From assembly GCA_050250575.1 (NCBI GenBank), contig JBFWOJ010000019.1:1-64000 (forward strand): 64,000 nucleotides of DNA. The letters run 5' to 3'. The translations under genes were made by a program, and so were the position numbers. Position 1 is the stretch's first letter, and the number at the start of each line of letters is the position of its first letter. The stretch is from SHVO01 sp050250575. Its GTDB lineage: Bacteria > Pseudomonadota > Alphaproteobacteria > Rhodospirillales > Rhodospirillaceae. This document shows, piece by piece, positions 18,095-26,043 of this stretch. Below the pieces are notes generated by a model. It ran no database searches, had not been told where the DNA came from, and worked only from the letters and a program-made list of their open reading frames with translations.

Positions 18095-18502
18095 TCACAA
18101 CCGCGGCGCAATCCTGTTTGCGGTTCTCACGACATTGAACACGCACACGCGCAGCTCATCGGACCAGCAGCTGCCGAAGCCGCGTTCGAACAGGCGCCCG
18201 TTCGCGGCGCGGAACTCCACCCTGTAAAGATACTCCGTGCGTCCCATGTGCGCCCGCGCTTCCACCGGATTCGGGATGGAGACCACGAGCGTGCCCGGTT
18301 GCAGGCCCGTGCTCAGCCTCAGCTGATCGGACGTTTTGAACGCATCGGTGATGGCCTCCTTGAGGCGGTTGGTCACCGGGTCGTCTGGGGCCGGGCCGAT
18401 TTCGACGAGTGCGCGGGGATCGTCCGCGGCGACCGCGTAAACGCTCCAGAGGATGGCCATGAGGGCCCCATAACAACCCGCAGCGCGCGCAATTGCTCGC
18501 AT
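18095..18502 (-). CDS. Putative secreted protein of unknown function
   Basis: A 135 aa protein beginning MRAIARAAGCYGALMAILWS, with signal-peptide cleavage plausible after YAVA (about residue 25). The mature part contains a pattern like NRLKEAITDAFKTSDQLRLS and ends with two cysteines in CWSDELRVCVFNVV. The chosen ATG has GGGAG 7 nt upstream; a TTG two codons earlier is less likely. The family was not recognised. It is transcribed toward lolD and away from the pilus locus. Confidence 0.6.
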   Translation of the reverse strand: MRAIARAAGCYGALMAILWSVYAVAADDPRALVEIGPAPDDPVTNRLKEAITDAFKTSDQLRLSTGLQPGTLVVSIPNPVEARAHMGRTEYLYRVEFRAANGRLFERGFGSCWSDELRVCVFNVVRTANRIAPRL

Positions 18503-18604
18503 CCGCAACTCCCAAAGACGAAATAACGCATCAAACGCAGGATTACTTTTACGCGAACGTTGATGGCGGGTATTCTACATCCGCCGACAATTGGGGATAG
18601 GGAC

Positions 18605-19126
18605 ATGCCGCAGAAAGCGTGCGATCTCTCTGGATATCACTTTCGCGCCGCTGCGATCACGCTTGTCGCGACGCTGTGCGCCGCGCGCGCCGCAGCCGCA
18701 GAAGCGCAAGGCCAGCTCACCGTCTCCGCGCTCGTCATCGTCTCGACCTCGATCTCCGCGGCGCTCAGCCCTCCGGGACTCGCAGCGCGTGGCGGCGGCA
18801 GCGTCGGCCCCGGACCCGCATCCATTTCGGCGGCAACGGCGCCTGCCGATACGGCGCCGACCGAAACCGCCGCAGCGGCGTCTGAAAGCGTTGCCCCGCA
18901 AAACACGTCCGCTGCATCTCCGCCTGCCGATCAGGCCCCAAAAACCTGCGCTACCGTCGCCATCACCTGCAGTGGCCGTGCGGCGTTGCGCGTGAATCTC
19001 GATGGAAATCCCGAGTCGGCCACGAATCAGTGTGGGGTGACGCTCGAGTCCCCTCCAACCTCCGTCTCTCTCTGCGGGAACGCCGCCGCAGGTTCTAACG
19101 TTGTTGGTGTCGTGGTCGAGTACTGA
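18605..19126 (+). CDS. Secreted Ala/Pro-rich protein, possible divergent spore-coat-U-type subunit
   Basis: A 173 aa protein with signal peptide (residues 1 to about 35, ending AARAAAA). The mature N-terminus GQLTVSALVIVSTSISA resembles the first strand of spore coat U domains, then comes a 60-residue low-complexity Ala/Pro/Ser/Thr linker, then CATVAITCSGRAALRVNLDG and a terminal strand VVGVVVEY. The beginning and end look like a split SCPU fold, which would make it a minor pilus subunit. The ATG at 18605 follows GGGATAGGGAC. It lies 223 nt upstream of the pilin gene. Confidence 0.5.
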   Translation: MPQKACDLSGYHFRAAAITLVATLCAARAAAAEAQGQLTVSALVIVSTSISAALSPPGLAARGGGSVGPGPASISAATAPADTAPTETAAAASESVAPQNTSAASPPADQAPKTCATVAITCSGRAALRVNLDGNPESATNQCGVTLESPPTSVSLCGNAAAGSNVVGVVVEY

Positions 19127-19349
19127 CCGTAGCGAACATCCAGCGCGCGCAATCGATTTGGTATACGCGCTCGTCTTTGGTGCGCTGCTGGCGCACATGA
19201 CCAAGGACAGTTGTAATTACAGATACGTCATGCAGCCGGCCATGACAGTTTTGACTCCTCTGCATCACAGTGCCGCCGTCAGTTGGGGCGGGGGTCTCGA
19301 TGCGTCCACATTATCCGCACCATTTTTGAAGCCCTGAACAAAGGTCAAA
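19127..19349. other. Intergenic region upstream of the pilus operon
   Basis: No convincing reading frame is seen in this 223-nt stretch. Its base composition is lower in GC than its surroundings around 19205-19330 and it contains TTGTAATTACAGATACGTCA and TTTTGACTCC elements that could belong to the promoter of the pilin-chaperone-usher operon. No operator could be assigned. Confidence 0.4.
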
Positions 19350-19859
19350 ATGATGCGTGATCATCTTCTCAAACACACGGTTGCGGCCGCGGCGGTTGTC
19401 GCGATGGCCGGACTTTCCTTCGCCGGCATCACCGGCGCGCAGGCCGCGACGGCGACCGCGACACTCTCGGTGTCCGCCAGCATCGCCGGCGCCTGCACCG
19501 TCGGCGGCGCTGCCATGGCCTTCGGCGCCTATTCATCGGCTTCCGCCAGCACCACCAACTCGAACATCCAGGTCACCTGCACGAACGGCACCAATGCCAC
19601 GGTGTCGTTGAGCCAGGGCAACAACAACAACCGCGTGCCCTCCGCCGGCAGCCGCGCCCTCGCCAACGGCACCAACTATCTCGGTTATGAGATCTACACC
19701 GACAGCGGCTTCTCCACGGTGTGGAACGCGGCGAACGCGCAGCCCATTTCGTCGACCGGCGCGCCGATCACCTTGACCGCTTACGGCCGCATTCCTTCGG
19801 GCCAGAACCCGGCGACCGGCAGCTACAACGATACCGTCACGATCACTGTGACGTTCTAG
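19350..19859 (+). CDS. Spore coat U domain protein, major pilin of an archaic chaperone-usher pilus
   Basis: A 169 aa secreted SCPU-domain protein, the fold of CsuA/B-type pilins. The signal peptide ends AGITGAQA (about residue 32). The mature sequence ATATATLSVSASIAGACTVG contains the donor strand and the first conserved cysteine; the second is in IQVTCTNGTNATVSL. The C-terminus carries PITLTAYGRIPSG and the closing strand DTVTITVTF, typical for the family. It is first in an operon with chaperone (19 nt gap), usher and a second SCPU gene, so it is probably the rod subunit. Confidence 0.88.
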   Translation: MMRDHLLKHTVAAAAVVAMAGLSFAGITGAQAATATATLSVSASIAGACTVGGAAMAFGAYSSASASTTNSNIQVTCTNGTNATVSLSQGNNNNRVPSAGSRALANGTNYLGYEIYTDSGFSTVWNAANAQPISSTGAPITLTAYGRIPSGQNPATGSYNDTVTITVTF

Positions 19860-19878
19860 GTAACGGACCTTCTGAAGC

Positions 19879-20703
19879 GTGAGTGCGAATACACACCAGA
19901 GTGAGATCCCGGTCGGAACCACATCTCCGGCCGGGTTTTTTTTCGCTCTTGCGCTTTCGCTTGTCTCGTTTTTTATGGGCGGCGCCGTCCTGGCGGGTCC
20001 TGTGTCCGTCACGCCGACCACCGTCGTGCTTGGCCCCGGCCAGACGACAGCGCTGCTGACCCTCACCAACGAGGGTGACACACCCGCGCGCTTCGAGACC
20101 ACGCTCAATGCCTGGTCGGAGTCCGCCGCGGGCGAGACCGAGCTTACGCCCAGCGCCGATATCATCGTTTTTCCGAAACTGATTACGCTCGCACCGCGCG
20201 AATCCAAAAAGATCCGTATCGGCACCGAGCTCGCTCCCCAGGCGAGCGAGCGCAGCTACCGCCTCATTCTACAGGAGCTGCCGCAGATCGACCGCGAAAC
20301 CGGCCAGGTCAACATCCAGGTCCTCGCCAAGATCAGCCTGCCCATTTTCCTCACACCCCGCAACGCGACGGCCAAGCCGGCGATCGCCGGTCTCGGGCTC
20401 GAGAACGGCGTGCTCAGCTTCGACGTCGTGAATGCAGGTTCAAGCCGAACCATTATCCGCGAGCTCAGCGTCCAGGGTCGCGGCGCTTCGGGTGAGGCGT
20501 TCAACCTCAAGACCGCGGGCTGGTACGTCCTCGCCGGCGGGCGCCGCCGCTATCAGGTCGCCCTCAATGCGGCCGACTGCAGGCGCGCGTCCGAGATTGC
20601 CGTGACCGCCGCCGGCGACGAACCTCTTGCGGTGCGATTGCCCGTAACTCCGGCCGCCTGCGGCGCTGCGACGGAATCGCGCTTCCTCAAAACAGCCTCC
20701 TGA
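19879..20703 (+). CDS. Periplasmic pilus assembly chaperone (PapD-like, CsuC type)
   Basis: Two-domain immunoglobulin-fold chaperone that captures pilin subunits and delivers them to the usher. From GTG 19879 it is 274 aa, with an unusually long N-terminal region before the hydrophobic signal FFFALALSLVSFFMGGAVLA. The N-domain shows SVTPTTVVLGPGQTTALLTL and the G1-strand segment VNIQVLAKISLPIFL with alternating hydrophobics; the APRESKKIRIG basic cleft residues precede YRLILQELP. Between pilin and usher, as expected. Confidence 0.87.
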   Translation: MSANTHQSEIPVGTTSPAGFFFALALSLVSFFMGGAVLAGPVSVTPTTVVLGPGQTTALLTLTNEGDTPARFETTLNAWSESAAGETELTPSADIIVFPKLITLAPRESKKIRIGTELAPQASERSYRLILQELPQIDRETGQVNIQVLAKISLPIFLTPRNATAKPAIAGLGLENGVLSFDVVNAGSSRTIIRELSVQGRGASGEAFNLKTAGWYVLAGGRRRYQVALNAADCRRASEIAVTAAGDEPLAVRLPVTPAACGAATESRFLKTAS

Positions 20704-20713
20704 TCTTCCGCGC

Positions 20714-23038
20714 GTGCCGCCCGCCGACGCCTTTCCGCGCTTGAAAACGATCACGCGAAGTTTTCTCGTGTTGCTCGTCTTCTCAGGTCTCCGGGGCGAG
20801 CCGGCGCACGCTGCCGAAGCCGATACGGCCGCCCTGCTCGAACTGTCGCTCAACGGCGTCAACAAGGGTACTGCGCGGGTCATCCTGCGCGGCGATCAGA
20901 TTTTCGTCGCTGTCGCGACTTTGAAGCAGGCCGGCCTCCGGGACGTGCCGGGCGCCCGGGTCGATATCGCGGGCCAGCTGTTCGTCGCTCTCGCAAGTCT
21001 CACGCCCGAGATCGAAGCCGTCTATGACGAGGACAATCTCGCGCTTGTGCTCAATGCCGATCCGCGGCTGCTCGCGCCCACCACCATCGATCTCGCGGCC
21101 AGCGCCCCGCCCAACCTGGAGTACATCGACAGCCCCTCCGGCTTTATCAACTACGCCGTGACCGCCGAGGATGGCCATACGCCCGGCTTTATCAGCGAAC
21201 AGGGTGCGCGGTTCGGCGCGGCGCTGCTGACCAACAATTTTTCCGTCAGTCCGCGCGGCCGCTTCGTGCGCGGCAACACGGCGCTCGCCTTCGACAATCG
21301 CGGCAATTTTTCGCGGCTGATCGTCGGCGACGCCATTGTGAGTGGCGGAACCCTGGGCGGGGTGGGGCGCATCGGCGGTGTCAGCTATGTCACCGACTTC
21401 GCGCTCAATCCCTACGTCACCCCGTTCCCCAACCAGCGCTTCGCGGGGGTGGTGTCCACTCCCTCGACCGCCGACATCTATGTCAACGGCCGCCTGGTGC
21501 GCACGATCGACGTACCGCCGGGCGTTTTCAATCTGGAGAATCTGCCTGGCGTGTCCGGGGCAGGGCGCATCCGCGTCGTTTTGCGCAATGCGTTCGGCCA
21601 GTCGCAGGAACTCTCCGCGCCTTATTACATGGGCACGCAGCTGCTGCGCCGCGGTTTGCACGATTTCGGTTACTCGCTGGGTTTCGTGCGTGATCCGGGC
21701 CTTTCGGGCATCGGCGGCTACGAGCATCCCGCCGGTATCGCCCGCCATCGTTACGGCTTCACCGATACGCTCACCGCGGGCGGTTATTTCGCCGCCGAAG
21801 ACGATAAGCTCAGCGGCGGGCCGGAGTTCGCGTTCAGCTTCGCCTATGGCACCGTCGGTCTGTTCGCGGCCGCGTCGCGCCACGAGGGCCGCAACGGCCA
21901 AAGCGCCGCCGTGCAGTATACCTATCAATCGCCGACCTTCAGCGCCGGCGCCTCCTACACCTACACGAGCGCGCAATACGCGACCTTTGGCCTTGAAAGG
22001 CGCGACGACCGGGCGACGTCGCGCGCCGACGCGTTCATCGGGATTCCCGTCGGCAGCCGCAGCGACCTCTCGCTCGATATTGGCTACGCGCGTTTCCGTG
22101 ACCTCGGTGAATCGCGCCGCGTTGCGCTGACCGGCTCCACGCGCCTCACCGAACGCCTCTCGGTCGCGCTGACCGTTTCGCACACGCGCTTTCCGAATCT
22201 GCCGGAGAACAACGGCGTGTTCGCCGCCCTCACCATGCCGGTCGGCACGCGCACAACGGCCTCTGCCTCCTTGAATGCCGACCGCGAGCGCACCAACGCG
22301 GCGGTCCAGCTGCAGCAGTCGCTGCCCTACGGGGAGGGGCTGGGTTACTTCGTCCAGGCGGCTGTCGGCAAGGATGCCCCGAACTTCGCGAACCTGCAGT
22401 ACCAGGGGCGCACCGGTCTCTACACCGTCGATGTGCTCCATGTCGGCGGCGAGACCCGGGTCAGCGCCTCGGCCGCCGGCGCGCTGGTTTTCATCGGCGG
22501 CAGGGTGTTCGCCGCACGCCCGGTCGAGGACGCCTTCGCGCTGATCCGCGTGCCGGGGGTTGCCGGTGTTTCCGGCACGCTCTCGCATCAGCATATCGGC
22601 GTCACCGATGCGCGCGGCGATCTTCTGGTGCCCAACCTCCTCGGCAACTACGGCAACGAGCTCGGCATTAACGACCAGGATATTCCGCTCGATTATTCGA
22701 TCGGTTCGACGGGACGTGCGGTTGCGCCGCGCACGCGCGGAGGGGCCGTCGTCGAATTTCCGGTGCGAAAATTGCAAGCCTATGTCGGCACGCTCGAAGT
22801 GATGCGAGGCGGCGAGACGATCGTGCCGGCCTATGGCGACCTGGAGGTCGCGGCGGGCGGCACGACGGTCGCATCTCCCATCGGAGCCGCTGGCGATTTC
22901 TATCTCGAGATGCTTCCGGGGGAAACCAACGACGCCCGGGTTCGTTATGAAGGCGGGTCGTGCCGCTTCACCATCGCCGCCATGGCCTCGGCGGAACGTT
23001 TTGTAGAGCTCGGCAAGCTGATATGCGTCGAAAAGTAA
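20714..23038 (+). CDS. Outer-membrane usher protein (CsuD-like)
   Basis: Outer-membrane channel that catalyses pilus polymerisation. At 774 aa it is somewhat shorter than FimD/PapC. After the signal region an N-terminal domain (LLELSLNGVNKGTARVILRG) is followed by a 24-strand barrel with the usher segment TADIYVNGRLVRTIDVPPGVFNLENLP-like (around residue 260, spanning the plug and following strands), and C-terminal domains with conserved VGVTDARGDLLVPNL-type sequence around residue 630. It starts with GTG 11 nt after the chaperone and overlaps the next gene by 16 nt. Confidence 0.88.
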   Translation: MPPADAFPRLKTITRSFLVLLVFSGLRGEPAHAAEADTAALLELSLNGVNKGTARVILRGDQIFVAVATLKQAGLRDVPGARVDIAGQLFVALASLTPEIEAVYDEDNLALVLNADPRLLAPTTIDLAASAPPNLEYIDSPSGFINYAVTAEDGHTPGFISEQGARFGAALLTNNFSVSPRGRFVRGNTALAFDNRGNFSRLIVGDAIVSGGTLGGVGRIGGVSYVTDFALNPYVTPFPNQRFAGVVSTPSTADIYVNGRLVRTIDVPPGVFNLENLPGVSGAGRIRVVLRNAFGQSQELSAPYYMGTQLLRRGLHDFGYSLGFVRDPGLSGIGGYEHPAGIARHRYGFTDTLTAGGYFAAEDDKLSGGPEFAFSFAYGTVGLFAAASRHEGRNGQSAAVQYTYQSPTFSAGASYTYTSAQYATFGLERRDDRATSRADAFIGIPVGSRSDLSLDIGYARFRDLGESRRVALTGSTRLTERLSVALTVSHTRFPNLPENNGVFAALTMPVGTRTTASASLNADRERTNAAVQLQQSLPYGEGLGYFVQAAVGKDAPNFANLQYQGRTGLYTVDVLHVGGETRVSASAAGALVFIGGRVFAARPVEDAFALIRVPGVAGVSGTLSHQHIGVTDARGDLLVPNLLGNYGNELGINDQDIPLDYSIGSTGRAVAPRTRGGAVVEFPVRKLQAYVGTLEVMRGGETIVPAYGDLEVAAGGTTVASPIGAAGDFYLEMLPGETNDARVRYEGGSCRFTIAAMASAERFVELGKLICVEK

Positions 23039-23484
23039 CCCGCCTCGCGGCCTGCGCGTTCATAGGCCTCGCCTTAAGCGCCGCCAGCGCCAATCAGAAC
23101 CGCTGTTCGCTCAGCGTCACGCCCGTGGCTTTCGGCGTCTATGACGGACTCAAGTCCTCCGACATTCGCACCACCGGCACCATCACCTATAACTGCACCC
23201 TGTCCGAACCGATCGTCATTACCATCAACCGTGGTGGAGGCCCCAATTACGATCCGCGGTCGATGAAACAAGGGCCCTCCGACCTCGAATACAATCTCTA
23301 TCTCGATGCCGCCGGCACGATGATCTGGGGCGACGGTACCGGCGGCAGCCATGTCTATCGCGACAACGCGCCGCCGCCGGACACCAACGTCTCCATCCCG
23401 GTCTATGGCCGGATCCCCGCGGGCCAGCGCCAGGCGCGCGTCGGCTTCTACGACGACAAACTGCTCGTCAAAGCCAGCTTCTGA
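23023..23484 (+). CDS. Spore coat U domain protein, probable minor or tip pilin
   Basis: A 153 aa SCPU-domain protein with signal peptide ending ALSAASA. The mature part starts NQNRCSLSVTPVAFGVYDGL, then GTITYNCTLSEPIVITINRG, and ends VYGRIPAGQRQARVGFYDDK, all typical of this family. The ATG lies inside the usher gene (16-nt overlap), so translation is coupled. Tip adhesins of Csu pili usually have two domains; this one has a single domain, so it may be a compact tip or an initiating subunit. Confidence 0.82.
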   Translation: MRRKVTRLAACAFIGLALSAASANQNRCSLSVTPVAFGVYDGLKSSDIRTTGTITYNCTLSEPIVITINRGGGPNYDPRSMKQGPSDLEYNLYLDAAGTMIWGDGTGGSHVYRDNAPPPDTNVSIPVYGRIPAGQRQARVGFYDDKLLVKASF

Positions 23485-23488
23485 TTCT

Positions 23489-23542
23489 TTTTAATAGGGT
23501 CAGACCCCGTTAGGATTTTAATGGGGTCAGACCCCGTTAGGA
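23489..23542. repeat. Two tandem 27-bp repeats containing GGGTCAGACCCC
   Basis: Copy 1 is 23489-23515 and copy 2 is 23516-23542; they differ at one position. Each has the near-palindromic core GGGTCAGACCCC (23497-23508 and 23524-23535) inside a T/A-rich frame. The same core, again as two tandem copies in a different frame, occurs at 49995-50053. No transposase is adjacent. It lies directly after the pilus operon. Confidence 0.8.
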
Positions 23543-23601
23543 TTCCGTAATCTCCTTCAGGGTTCGGTGATCCGCGCGCATTGACGGTGCGGGCATTATA
23601 G

Positions 23602-23618
23602 ATTAGAGAAATTCTAAA
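23602..23618. promoter_or_regulatory. Candidate Irr/ICE-like iron-responsive operator upstream of dps
   Basis: ATTAGAG-AAA-TTCTAAA forms an imperfect inverted repeat (TTAGAG / TTCTAA, one mismatch) centred 24 bp before the dps start. It resembles the iron control element bound by Irr in alphaproteobacteria (TTAGAA and TTCTAA halves, recalled consensus). Ferritin-like genes are known Irr targets. No binding evidence exists here and the site could be chance AT-rich symmetry. Confidence 0.35.
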
Positions 23619-23633
23619 TTATTGGAGGCTTCC

Positions 23634-24113
23634 ATGGGCAGCATCGCCATCGACATCGGCATCGGCGCCAAAGAGCGCAAGGCCATTGCGGACGGCCTCG
23701 CCCGCGTCCTCGCCGACACCTATACGGTGTATCTCAAGACCCACGGCTTCCACTGGAACGTCACCGGCCCGATGTTCCAGACGCTGCACGTCATGTTCAT
23801 GGAGCAGTACAACGCGCTGTGGATGAGCGTCGATTTGATCGCCGAGCGCATCCGCGCCCTGGGTTTTCCTGCACCCGGCAGCTACGCGGCGTTTTCGAAA
23901 TACGCGAGCGTCAAGGAAGAGACCGGCGTTCCCACCGCGAAGAACATGATCAAGATCCTGGTCAAGGATCACGAGCGCGTCGCCAAGACCTGCCGCGCCG
24001 TCTTGCCGGTGGCCGACGACGCCAACGATCAGCCGACGCTCGACCTGCTCACCCAGCGCCTGCAGTGGCACGAAAAGACGGCGTGGATGTTGAGGAGCCT
24101 GCTGGAGGACTAA
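23634..24113 (+). CDS. dps: Dps-family ferritin-like stress protein
   Basis: A 159 aa dodecameric mini-ferritin that oxidises and stores iron and protects DNA. The ferroxidase-centre residues are carried on KTHGFHWNVTGPMFQTLHVM (His) and EQYNALWMSVDLIAERIRAL (Asp/Glu) at about residues 34-80, the Dps arrangement. The ATG at 23634 has TTGGAGG 5 nt upstream; the frame is open a few codons further but that would put the ribosome site inside the gene. It is a single-gene unit with a candidate iron operator upstream. Confidence 0.9.
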   Translation: MGSIAIDIGIGAKERKAIADGLARVLADTYTVYLKTHGFHWNVTGPMFQTLHVMFMEQYNALWMSVDLIAERIRALGFPAPGSYAAFSKYASVKEETGVPTAKNMIKILVKDHERVAKTCRAVLPVADDANDQPTLDLLTQRLQWHEKTAWMLRSLLED

Positions 24114-24132
24114 GCGCGTCTCTGCCGCCGGA

Positions 24133-24618
24133 CTACTTACCTTGGTCCGTCCGCTTCCGCTCAAACCTTGTCACCGGCCCGTCCTCGGGATCGATGACCT
24201 CGCCGACATACGCGAAACCGGCGCGCGCCAGCGCGCGCTGCGAGGCCATTCCCTCCGCCAGCGTATGCGCCCGGACCACCATTACCTCCGGCCGGCTTAG
24301 GGCATAGTCCGTCAGCGCTGCCGCGATCTCCGACGCATATCCCTTTCCGCGATGCGCCGGTTGGACGCCGTAGGCGATCTCCACCACGCCGTCCTCCGGC
24401 GGTCCCTTGAACCCGCCGCTTCCGATCGTCTCGCCCGTCGCCGACATCGCGGCGAAGCTGAAGCCCCAGCGCGCGCGCTCTTCGGGGCCGCGCACGAGCG
24501 CGAGCCACGCGTCCGACACTTGCGCGCGGTCTTCGCGCGTCATGGCGTCGACCATGGCCAAGGTTTGCGCCCGCGATTGCTGGATGAGCCGCAGGCGAGG
24601 GGTGATCAGCTCAGGCAA
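24133..24618 (-). CDS. GNAT family N-acetyltransferase (RimJ/RimL-like)
   Basis: A 161 aa acyltransferase with the RimJ/RimL layout: TPRLRLIQQSRAQTLAMVDA at the N-terminus, FKGPPEDGVVEIAYGVQPAH in the middle and the acetyl-CoA pyrophosphate loop QPAHRGKGYASE (about residues 88-99). The substrate is unknown. The best start is TTG (PELITPRL follows), 2 nt after the stop of the upstream response-regulator gene, so it is probably translated by coupling; no separate ribosome binding site is seen. Confidence 0.82.
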   Translation of the reverse strand: MPELITPRLRLIQQSRAQTLAMVDAMTREDRAQVSDAWLALVRGPEERARWGFSFAAMSATGETIGSGGFKGPPEDGVVEIAYGVQPAHRGKGYASEIAAALTDYALSRPEVMVVRAHTLAEGMASQRALARAGFAYVGEVIDPEDGPVTRFERKRTDQGK

Positions 24619-24620
24619 TT

Positions 24621-25169
24621 CTAGAACCGTGCGCGCTCGTTCGGATTCGCCGAACCCAGAGCTGACCCCGCGGCATCCCCGGCTTCGGCAATCGCCGACA
24701 GCCTCATCGCATTGGCGATATCGACCTTCGCGTATTTCTCCGGCGCCAGCCTGAAATGATGCTTCAGGGCGCGGAGCATCATGGTCCGGAGGCGTTCTGT
24801 CTGCAGCGGCCGTATGACGAAGCCGTTGGCATCGAGCTTCGCGGCCGCCGAAATCATGCGCGGATAGGCGACGTCGGAGATGAAGATGAACGGCACATCC
24901 GCCCGGATTCCCGGGACGCGGCCCAATCGGATCGCCTTGAGGAGCGCGAGCCCATTGCCGAGGCCGAGGGCGAGGTCGGTGATGACGAGGTCGACGGTGC
25001 GTATGGAAGGGATCGACTTGGCCGTGCCGTCGGAGGCCACCTCGGTGACATGCATGACGCCCATCACCCGAAGGGCATGGTGGATTCGCACCCGCGAGCC
25101 CGCATCATCGTCCAGGATCAGGACATGGACATGTGATAGTGAAACCGCTGCGTTTGTTGCGGTTTTCAT
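24621..25169 (-). CDS. Response-regulator receiver domain protein
   Basis: A single REC domain plus a short C-terminal extension (182 aa). LILDDDAGSR gives the acidic pocket and DLVITDLALG the phospho-acceptor Asp (about residue 65 from this start). The Thr/Ser position is FIFISD. The usual lysine in strand 5 is replaced by arginine (NGFVIRPLQ), so signalling may differ. It has no DNA-binding domain, as in CheY-like or Rhizobiales-type single-domain regulators. ATG 25169 has GGGGATGGGA upstream; a longer frame lacks support. Confidence 0.82.
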   Translation of the reverse strand: MKTATNAAVSLSHVHVLILDDDAGSRVRIHHALRVMGVMHVTEVASDGTAKSIPSIRTVDLVITDLALGLGNGLALLKAIRLGRVPGIRADVPFIFISDVAYPRMISAAAKLDANGFVIRPLQTERLRTMMLRALKHHFRLAPEKYAKVDIANAMRLSAIAEAGDAAGSALGSANPNERARF

Positions 25170-25232
25170 CGATTCCCATCCCCTGGTCGATCTCCGATCC
25201 GCGTACGGCGCTTTAAGGTTGTACCCCAATCC

Positions 25233-25258
25233 CACCGAGAGGGAAATTATTCTCGGTG
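25233..25258. promoter_or_regulatory. 8-bp inverted repeat in the divergent promoter region
   Basis: CACCGAGA (25233-25240) and TCTCGGTG (25251-25258) form a perfect inverted repeat with a 10-bp AT-rich spacer, between the leftward response regulator (start 25169) and the rightward HMCES gene (start 25334). Its position fits an operator or an RNA hairpin in either leader. No matching regulator was recognised. Confidence 0.4.
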
Positions 25259-25278
25259 ATTTTCGCCTAGCGGTAGAG

Positions 25279-25287
25279 TTATCCACA
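25279..25287 (+). promoter_or_regulatory. Isolated perfect DnaA box
   Basis: TTATCCACA matches the DnaA-box consensus exactly and lies 47 bp upstream of the HMCES/YedK start. No second box, AT-rich unwinding region or replication gene is nearby, so this is not an origin. It could be a DnaA-responsive promoter element or chance. Confidence 0.35.
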
Positions 25288-25333
25288 GGCGTCGGGGGGA
25301 TGGCCGGCGACTGTCTGCTTCCGAGGTAAATGT

Positions 25334-26032
25334 ATGTGCGGCCGTGCGCGTCTTCCGCAGGACTATTCCGAGATCAAGCGTCAGATCAAATTCGGCGAGC
25401 ATCGTGCGCCGCCCAACCTGATGCCGACGTGGAATCTCGCGCCGACGCAGGACATCCTCTGCTGCGTACGCGATCCCGTCACGGGCGAACGCACGCCGGT
25501 GAAGATGCGCTGGGGCCTGATCCCGCGCTGGTCGGCCGAGCCGAAGATGAAATTCGCGACCTTCAATGCCAGGGCCGAGACGCTCGAGAGCGTCGCCAGC
25601 TTCAAGGACGCATGGAAGGAGGGCCGGCGCTGCCTCGTCATCACAGACGGCTTCTACGAGTGGCGCAAGGGCGACAAGAAACCCTTCGCCATAGCCTGCG
25701 TCAACGACCGTCTGACGGTCATGGCCGGCCTGTGGGAGAGGTGGGAGGGCCCCACCGGCGAAGTGGTGCTTTCCTGCACGATCATCACCACCGAATCGAA
25801 CGATCTGATGCGCCCATTGCACGATCGCATGCCCGTTATCCTCGACGAGAAGGATTGGCCCGCGTGGCTCGGTGAAGTGGCGGCCAGTCTCGATGAGCTC
25901 AAACGGCTTTTGCGCCCGTTCCCCGCCGAGGAGATGCATCTCTGGCCCGTGGACAAGCGCGTCGGGAATGTCCGCAACGACGACGCGACATTGGTCCTCA
26001 AGGTCGAAGACGCGCCGAGGCCGACCGTTTAA
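25334..26032 (+). CDS. yedK: SOS response-associated peptidase (HMCES/YedK family)
   Basis: Forms a thiazolidine cross-link with abasic sites in single-stranded DNA and so protects them. The 232 aa protein begins MCGR, so removal of Met exposes catalytic Cys2. Other active-site elements are Asn in FNARAET (about N78), Glu109 in GFYEWRK and His163 in RPLHDRMPVIL. These match the family precisely. No LexA-type GTTC-N7-GTTC site was seen upstream. It lies 11 nt before the next gene in the same direction. Confidence 0.93.
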   Translation: MCGRARLPQDYSEIKRQIKFGEHRAPPNLMPTWNLAPTQDILCCVRDPVTGERTPVKMRWGLIPRWSAEPKMKFATFNARAETLESVASFKDAWKEGRRCLVITDGFYEWRKGDKKPFAIACVNDRLTVMAGLWERWEGPTGEVVLSCTIITTESNDLMRPLHDRMPVILDEKDWPAWLGEVAASLDELKRLLRPFPAEEMHLWPVDKRVGNVRNDDATLVLKVEDAPRPTV

Positions 26033-26043
26033 ACTCCCGCGCC

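Noticed and set aside
25279..25287. DnaA box as a sign of a replication origin
   Set aside because: Only one box is present, with no box cluster, unwinding element or replication gene around it. A second match at 32762-32770 lies in the coding start of yeeE and is likely chance.
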